From: Solanum dulcamara
Taxonomy: Eukaryota > Streptophyta > Magnoliopsida > Solanales > Solanaceae
Length of the DNA stretch: 64,000 bases
Assembly: GCF_947179165.1 (NCBI RefSeq)
Contig: NC_077237.1
Span: 66,075,523-66,139,522, forward strand
Direction of reading: 5' to 3'
Under the pieces are notes generated by a model that saw only the letters and a program-made list of their open reading frames with translations, was not told the origin of the DNA and did no database searches. The first letter of the stretch is position 1. The number at the start of each line of letters is the position of its first letter. The translations under genes were made by a program, and so were the position numbers. Positions 57,922 through 64,000 of the stretch are shown here, piece after piece.

Positions 57922-59030
57922 ATGCCTTCACGAAGATATCCCGCTCGTAGGTATGTTATTGAAGAGGTGCAACAATCTCCGAATGATTCCTTGAATAACC
58001 AAGTCTCCAATGCCAAGTTCTGAGAGGCCTTTCAAGTACTTACTCAAGTCATTATGGCTCAAGACAATCCTGAGGTGGTTGCTCCCATAAACCCAAATAT
58101 GGGTTTGGCAGAAGCAAGATTTCATGAGGATGAATCCTCTAGAGTTTTGGGGTTCTAAGGAGGAAGAAAACTGACAAGAGTTTATTGGTATCATTCATAA
58201 GATTATGGATATTATGGGGGTTAGTTTGGTTGAGAGGGCGGAGTTGGCTACGTATCAATTAAAGGGTGTTTCTCAAATTTGGTTTGACTAATGGAAAAGT
58301 GAGTGTCCTATAAAGGCAGAGCCCGTGAATTGGGAGGGGTTCAAAAGAGTATTTATTGATTGCTTTTCCCATTGGAGTTAAGAGAGGCCAAGTACAATAA
58401 TTTATTAACCTTAAGCTAGGTGGTATGAGTGTGAGGGAGTATGCCCTCAAGTTTACTCAATTGTCAAAATATGCTCCATTCATGGTTGCCGACCTAAGAG
58501 TTCATATGAGCAAGTTTGTGTCAGGTGTGTCAAATGTGGTTTCTAAGGAGTGTAAGACGGCCATGTTAATCTAAGAGATGAACATATCTAGATATATGAC
58601 TGCGGAGAAAATAGAGAGTGAGAAGCTAAAGGAGAAAACTAGAGAGTCCAATAAGAAAAGGATTTATGGTGGTGATTCCTCTCATACTAAGTCCGGAAGT
58701 GATGAGCGTCCTCATTTTTGCCAAAGGTATTTCGGACAAGGTTCTTTAAATTCTACCACTCCAAGGTTTGAAAAAGATAGGATGCCCAACCCTAAGACTC
58801 AAGGAGTTGCTCCTATTGGCCAAGTTACCCTCACATGCAAGAAGTGTGGTAAGAACCACAAGGGTGAGTATCTAGCAGATTTGAATGTGTGTTATCGATG
58901 TGGAAAGACGGGTTATCATGATAAGAAGTGTAAGGTTAAAGATGGTCATACTCAAGGACAAGTTCCTCAAGGTTCTCAAGTGCAACCAAAAGCTTTTTAA
59001 TATAACAATTAGTTTTATGCTCTTAATGGT
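57922..59030 (+). pseudogene. Gyp3 gag, broken
   Basis: ATG at 57922 (MPSRRYPARRYVIEEVQQ). GAG motifs include 'FQVLTQVIMAQDNPEVV' (about 58030), 'VSLVERAELATYQLKGV' (about 58223), 'MSVREYALKFTQLSKYAP' (about 58427) and 'MNISRYMTAEKIESEKLKEK' (58578). The zinc knuckle is CYRCGKTGYHDKKC (58890-58931), in which the expected His is Tyr with a His beside it. Stops and several frameshifts (about 58021, 58160-58400, 58572) break it. Confidence 0.82.
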
Positions 59031-59560
59031 AGGCAAGAGGTGGAGGAGGCTCTCGATGTTGTTACAGGTATGTTACAGGTCTTTCACTATATTGTTTATG
59101 CCTTACTTGATTCGGGTGCAAATTTGATTTTTGTTATTTCTTATGTGGCCATGAGATTTGATGTTAGCTCCGAAATATTATTAGTCTTTTTTTGTTTATA
59201 CTCCCCGTAGGTGAGTCGATAATGGCTAAAAGAGTCTATAGAAGTTGTCCGGTTTTCGTTTTCCATAAAGTTACTTTATGTGATCTAGTTGAGATTGAGA
59301 TGACCTTTTTTTATTTTATCCTTGGTATGGATTGGCTATATGCATGTTATGCTTCTATTGATTGTAGAACCTGAATGGTTAAGTTTCAATTTCCAAATGA
59401 GCCAGTCCTAGAATGGAATGGTAGTAATTCCATGTTCAAGAGTCAATTCATTTCACTCTTTAAAGCTCGAAAAATGATTTTAAGGATTGTACCTAACATC
59501 TTATGAGGGTTAGGGATGCAAATTCTGAAGCCCCTACTCTAGAGTCGATCCCTGTTATTA
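59031..59560 (+). pseudogene. Gyp3 protease region, broken
   Basis: 'VVTGML' then 'LLDSGANLIF' (about 59105), the retropepsin active site, followed by 'SPVGESIMAKRVYRSCPVF' (about 59201) and '[18 protein letters not shown]' (to 59371). A TGA follows at 59372, where Gyp1 has an Arg codon. Frame changes occur near 59195. Confidence 0.78.
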
Positions 59561-60330
59561 ATGAGTTTCCAAATGTGTTTTCAATGATCTGTCCGGTGTT
59601 CCTCCTGTAAAGGAAATTAACTTTGGCATAAACTTTCTTCCCGATACTCTACCCATTTCTATCCCTCCTTACCAAATGGCTCCGACTAAACTAAAGGAGT
59701 TAAATGATCAATTGAAAGACTTGCTAGACAAAGGTTTCATTAGACCAAGCATATCCTCATGGGGTACTCCCATTTTGTTTGTTAGAAAGAAGGATAGTTT
59801 ACTATGTATGTGTATTGACTATCGGCAATTCAACAAATTAACCATCAAGAATAAATACCGTATTCCAAGGATAGATGATTTGTTTGACCAATTGCAAGGG
59901 GAAACGTATTTCTCTAAGATATATCTCTGTTCTGTCTATCACCAATTAAGGGTGAGTGAGTGTGATATCCCCAAAATGGCATTTCGAAAAAGGTATGGTC
60001 ATTATGAGTTATTTGTTATGTCGTTTGATTAGACCAATTCCCCCGCGATATTCATGGACTTGATGAGTAGGGTGTTCAAACAATATTTGAACATGTTTGT
60101 AATTGTGTTCATTGATGACATTTTGGCTTACTCTTAGAATGAGGAGAAGCATGCTAATCACTTAAGAATTGTGTTGCAAACTCTAAGGGACAAGCAATTA
60201 TTTGCCAAGTTTAATAAGTGTGATTTTTTGCTAAGGGATGTGACTTTTCTTGGTCACATTATGTCCGGTGAAGGGATAATGGTAGATCCTAAGATAACCG
60301 AGGTGGTTAAGAATTAGCCTAGATCGTTGT
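59561..60330 (+). pseudogene. Gyp3 reverse transcriptase, broken
   Basis: '[20 protein letters not shown]' (59676), '[19 protein letters not shown]' (about 59775), '[20 protein letters not shown]' where the usual IDLRSG reads IYLCSV, and '[12 protein letters not shown]'. The catalytic FIDDILAYS follows at about 60110 with both Asp kept. Stops stand at 60030 and about 60136. The loss of the Asp in the SKIDL motif removes a catalytic residue of the palm. Confidence 0.82.
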
Positions 60331-60900
60331 CCCCTTAGGATATTAGAAGTTTTTTGGGCCTAAACGGATAATATAGGAAATATGTAGAAGAGTTATTATG
60401 AATCTCGTCACTTTTGACTAAGTTGACTCAAAAGAAGGTAAAGTTTCAATGGTTGAAAGCTTGTGAGAAGAGTTTCCAAGGGTTGAAGGATCACCTTACT
60501 ATAACCCCTATTTTTACCTTGTCGGAAGGGTCCGATGGTTTTGTAGTGTATTGTGATGCCTCAAGAGTTGATCTTGGTTGTGTTTTGATGCAAAATGGTA
60601 AGGTAATAGCCTATGCTTCTAGGCAACCTAAGGTACATGAAAGAAACTATCCAACTCATGACTTGGAGCTAGCGGCGGTTGTGTTTCCTTGAAGATTTAG
60701 AGACACTATCTTTATGGTATCCATGTGAATGTGTTCACCAACCAAAAGAGTTTACAATACATGTTTAAGAAAAAAGACTTGAACCTTCGGCAAAGGAGAT
60801 GGCTTGAATTTTTGAAGTACTATGATATGAGTATGATGTACCATCCGGGCAAAACCAATGTTGATGCCGATGCCCTTAGTTGGTTGTCCATGGATAGTGT
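60331..60900 (+). pseudogene. Gyp3 RNase H, broken
   Basis: '[13 protein letters not shown]' (60414), '[20 protein letters not shown]' (about 60537) with the catalytic Asp kept, '[20 protein letters not shown]', 'LELAAVVF', then after a frameshift (about 60690) '[18 protein letters not shown]' and 'MYHPGKTNVDADAL'. Stops occur at about 60316, 60337 and 60369. Confidence 0.82.
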
Positions 60901-61818
60901 TGCACATGTTGAGAAAGTTAAGAAAGAATTAATCAAATATGTTCATAGATTGGCACGTTTAGGTGTGCATTTGGTTGACTCTAATGATGGAGGTATCTTT
61001 GTGCATAATGGTTTGAAATCGTCTCTTGTGGAGGATGTTAAGGCCAAACAAGACCATGATCTGGTGTTAGTTAAGTTAAAGAAGTCGGCTGTCAAAAAAG
61101 CCATTGAGGCTTTCTCCCAAGAGGGAGATGGTGTACTCCTTTATCTACCTATGCCTAATGTTGATGGTTTAAAAGAATTGATATTGAATGAGGCTCATAG
61201 CTCTCGGTGTTTGATTCATATGGGTTCTACCAAGATGTATCGTGATTCCAGGGAGGTGTATTGGTGGAATGGTATGAAGAAGGACATAGCGGAGTTTTTG
61301 GGTAAGTGTCCTAAGTGTCAACAAGTTAAAGTTGAGCATAAAAACTAGGGAGGTTTAGCTCAAGATATTGAAATTCCTACTTGAAAGTGGGAAGATGTGA
61401 ATATGGACTTTATAATGGGTTTGCCTCATACTAAGAAGAAATATGATTCCATTTGGGTTGTTATAGATCGGATAACTAAGTCGGCTCATTTTTCTACCAA
61501 TTAAGACTTCTTACAGTGCTGAAGACTATACTAAGTTTTATGTTTGTGAGTTGGTGAGGCTTCATGGTGTTCTCTTGTCTATTATATCAAATCGAAGTAC
61601 CTAATTCACTTCACACTTTTGGAAGTCATTTCAAAGGGGTCTTTATACAAAGGTTAAGTTAAGTACCGCCTTCTATTGTCAAACTGATGGTCAAGCCAAA
61701 AGAATGATTCAAACATTAGAGTATATGTTGAGAGCATGTGTTATTTATTTTAAAGGAAGTTGGGATGAGCATCTACCATTGATTGAGTTTGCCTACAATA
61801 ATAGTTATGACTCAAGTC
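60901..61818 (+). pseudogene. Gyp3 integrase, truncated and broken
   Basis: Linker 'VHRLARLGVHLVDS' (about 60941). The HHCC zinc domain is intact, with 'EAHSSRCLIHMGSTKMY' and 'CPKCQQVKVEH' (to about 61340). The DDE core has 'VNMDFIMGLPHTKKKYDSIW' (about 61398), 'VVIDRITKSAHF', a decayed second Asp region near 61590, and 'TDGQAKRMIQT' where the catalytic Glu position reads Lys (about 61690). The domain stops at 'NNSYDSS' (61818), where 3' LTR-like sequence begins. Stops stand at 61346 and 61382. Confidence 0.82.
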
Positions 61819-63573
61819 TACAAGACGTAGACCTAAAGATGACTCGTAGAAGTTGACTCGTGGATTTAAAATCTGAGTTTAATGAAGGGTAATTATCCCT
61901 TTTATCGAGGTTCAGTTTGATGTATCTAGACACAATTATGGCTGAGTTCAATACTATAACTACCCATTCCTTTGAAATTTCCATCATAATAAAACATTCA
62001 TTTAAATTCTCCTAAGGCAAGAACGCAAATTCTCTCAAGGTTCTTCTTCAAGTTTTAAGCTAGGATTTTAGATTTTCATCAAGGTTTATCTTCACTTCTA
62101 AGTGATTTCAATCAAGGTACGTGGGGATTGATCCATGGTTTCCTTTCACCCATGGAATCGCAAGGTTTCCTCAACGTTATTCTTCGAATTCAAATTGTTT
62201 ATGAAAACTAGTTTTGATGAATTGCATTGGGTTATTTTAATTTTGTTTTGAATTGTTATCAATGACAATTCTAAGCATGTTTCTACATGAGTTTCATGAT
62301 TTTAAGTTGAATTATGCATGCCCATGCATAAATTTATTTCAAATTATGATTATGAAGTTAAAGATGATTTTCATGAGTTGATTGTAAGTTCAATGACTTT
62401 TAAAGAAAGTTTTCATAATTGAAGTTGAGATTTACAATTTAATGTTGAAAGTATGATGATGATCAATTATTATCCAAGATAGTTGTTATGGTGTGATAAT
62501 TACAATATCATAATCATATTTAAAAATGGTAATAAGGACAATTCTTACTGAAGTTATGGATTCTTACGAATCATTAAAGTTAATGACCTACTCCTAATAT
62601 GTTTTATAAAGATGGATTGATAGGCAGTTACTACTTTCCTTATAATGTTTATGATCATGTTTTAATGAATTTCGTGGGGATATTGACTAACCACCGAGAG
62701 GACTTCTAGTTGGGGTTCGGTCCGGTAACACAGCTAGTTACCCAAGGGAATCATAGTAGCAATGTAAAGTCCCAAACTACATTGTCCACGTAGGTTGCCT
62801 TCATGGCTTAGCTAGTGGATCCACATATAGCTTAAAAAGTTAAAGATGTTCTCACAGAGTCTACCTTAGCAAGTAGCCTCTCTCTTCTTGATGTGAGAGT
62901 TACATCAGATTCTATGTTCTAGCTCGCATTGTCTTAAGATGTCAGTTCAAGGTCTTATCCCACTCAAGTTGAATGTAAAGTTATGAGATTTACTATGAAT
63001 TTTTATGATACATTGACCATAATTTTTCATATGTTTTCAAATGCTTTTAAGCTTTCCTCATGATTATTATGTTGGTCATGCACCATATGTCATATTGATC
63101 ACGTCCTATTACTTTTTCATTCATATCTCACATACTTAGTGCCCTCTATGTACTAACACATATTTTGCCTACATTATCTCATAATATTGGGGTGTACGTC
63201 GACCATCCTATTTGCGGCTAGAGTTTCTTTAGTTATCAAAGAGTTGGTGAGTCCTCATTTCATCGAGAACGTGAATTTCTTTAATATTTTTACTTTGACT
63301 TTCTTCTTATGATTAGGGTGAGCTAGAAGGTTGTTCTAAGCCCCCATTAAGCATAGACCTAGAGGCATATTTAGATAATAAATGTGGTGTAGCCCATTTT
63401 GCAGATTGATTGAGTATTTCTATCTCGTAGACTTCACTTTTGAGTTGTTACTTCCGCATATCTTGTTATATTTATTTACCTTATGTATGTGATGTATGCT
63501 AAGATGCTTGGTTGGGATCCCTTATAATTTCAATCGCTGTGTCACATCTAGGCCCTAGGCTTGGGTCGTGACA
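61819..63573 (+). repeat. Gyp3 3' LTR, probably 5'-truncated
   Basis: Parallel to the left LTR from 62197 on and similar in layout to the fragment at 1-1744, including 'caaggtacgtgggg' (62114) and 'cccatggaatcgcaagg'. It ends 'ctaggcttgggtcgtgaca' at 63573. The junction with integrase has no TG start or polypurine tract, so an internal deletion removed the boundary. Confidence 0.8.
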
Positions 63574-64000
63574 TCGCATTAAAAAACTGAGAATTTTGTC
63601 TTAATGAACGCATAAAAAAGGCAATTATGAAGTTTCGAAGGAGATACCCCAACTAGACACTCAAGATTGCCCAAAATATCCGAACCTTTTGAAAACTGGG
63701 CAATTAAATATCAAAGTAAAAGCTCAAAATGGTGATTCGTTGAACCTATATGTGAGTTGGATCTTGTTTGCCAATTGACGAGCACAGGGAATGAAGAATT
63801 GAGGCACCAAAATTTGAGAATCCCACTCTGTTGGGGACTCGCAGACCACTTCTATCGGCATGACTAACGTCGCCGAAGTGGTCTGTGCATGAAATTTTGG
63901 CCTATTTTTTGAGAAAGTATAAATTAATTTTCAAAGTCTGAAAAGAGGATAGTTTTTGTATGGCTAAGAATATGATAATAGAGTATTCCCTTTAGCTTGG
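63574..64000. other. Unassigned sequence with an 11-bp hairpin
   Basis: No ORF. 'cagaccacttc' (63842-63852) pairs perfectly with 'gaagtggtctg' (63875-63885), and the stem is extended inside by 'ggc/gcc'. The style resembles the GC-rich hairpin modules in the LTRs, so this may be the start of another LTR running off the window. Confidence 0.45.

Larger units (their letters stand above)
56613..63573 (+). mobile_element. Gyp3: Ty3/gypsy chromovirus, truncated, plus
   Basis: A 5'-truncated left LTR (56613-57703), tRNA-Met-like primer site, gag, protease, RT, RNase H and part of integrase, then an abrupt junction at about 61818 into 3' LTR sequence ending at 63573. The C-terminal third of integrase, the chromodomain, the polypurine tract and probably the start of the 3' LTR are missing. 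This is the most decayed of the three large chromoviruses here, which suggests greater age. No target-site duplication was found. Confidence 0.87.

Overview
The window is a repeat-rich, AT-rich plant nuclear segment. A dicot, probably Solanaceae (tomato/potato/pepper type), is inferred from the Tekay/Del-type chromovirus families, the Tnt1/Tork-like Copia element and a MIR319 gene. No intact protein-coding host gene is visible. The one host-type gene I can support is a MIR319 hairpin at about 32.89-33.10 kb. Almost everything else is transposable-element sequence.

Layout. (1) 1-1744: 3' part of a Tekay-like LTR, cut by the window edge; a Stowaway MITE follows at 1908-2154. (2) 2404-30400: a nest three insertions deep, bounded by duplicated target sites. 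Copia element CopA (2404-30400, TSD CTTAT) has its 3' LTR split by LARD1 (8726-30006, TSD TATTT/TGTTT). LARD1 is a large non-coding LTR element whose 3' LTR is itself split by the chromovirus Gyp1 (19958-29604, TSD ACCGT). A minus-strand solo LTR (13701-15555) sits in the LARD1 interior. (3) 30.4-33.7 kb: low-copy spacer with two Stowaway MITEs, a small CACTA-type element and the MIR319 gene. (4) 33744-53049: a Mutator-like element (MULE1) with 9-bp TSD TTCTAAATA and TIRs of about 130 bp. It carries two convergent broken genes: a small GRF zinc-finger/coiled-coil/membrane-anchor gene on + and a MuDR-type transposase on -. A CACTA-like element (34989-38242) lies between them, and a complete minus-strand chromovirus, Gyp2 (40559-50529, TSD GTGAT), has jumped into the transposase DDE domain. 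(5) 54530-55773: a minus-strand chromovirus pol fragment. (6) 56613-63573: a truncated plus-strand chromovirus, Gyp3. (7) 63574-64000: unassigned sequence with a strong hairpin.

No element looks autonomous now. Every pol carries nonsense codons or frameshifts, many explicable as C-to-T or G-to-A transitions, as expected of methylated heterochromatin. The two-gene MULE with a GRF-type accessory protein and the MIR319 locus between element clusters are the parts most worth follow-up. Element names are mine; family placement is by motif recognition only, without database searches.
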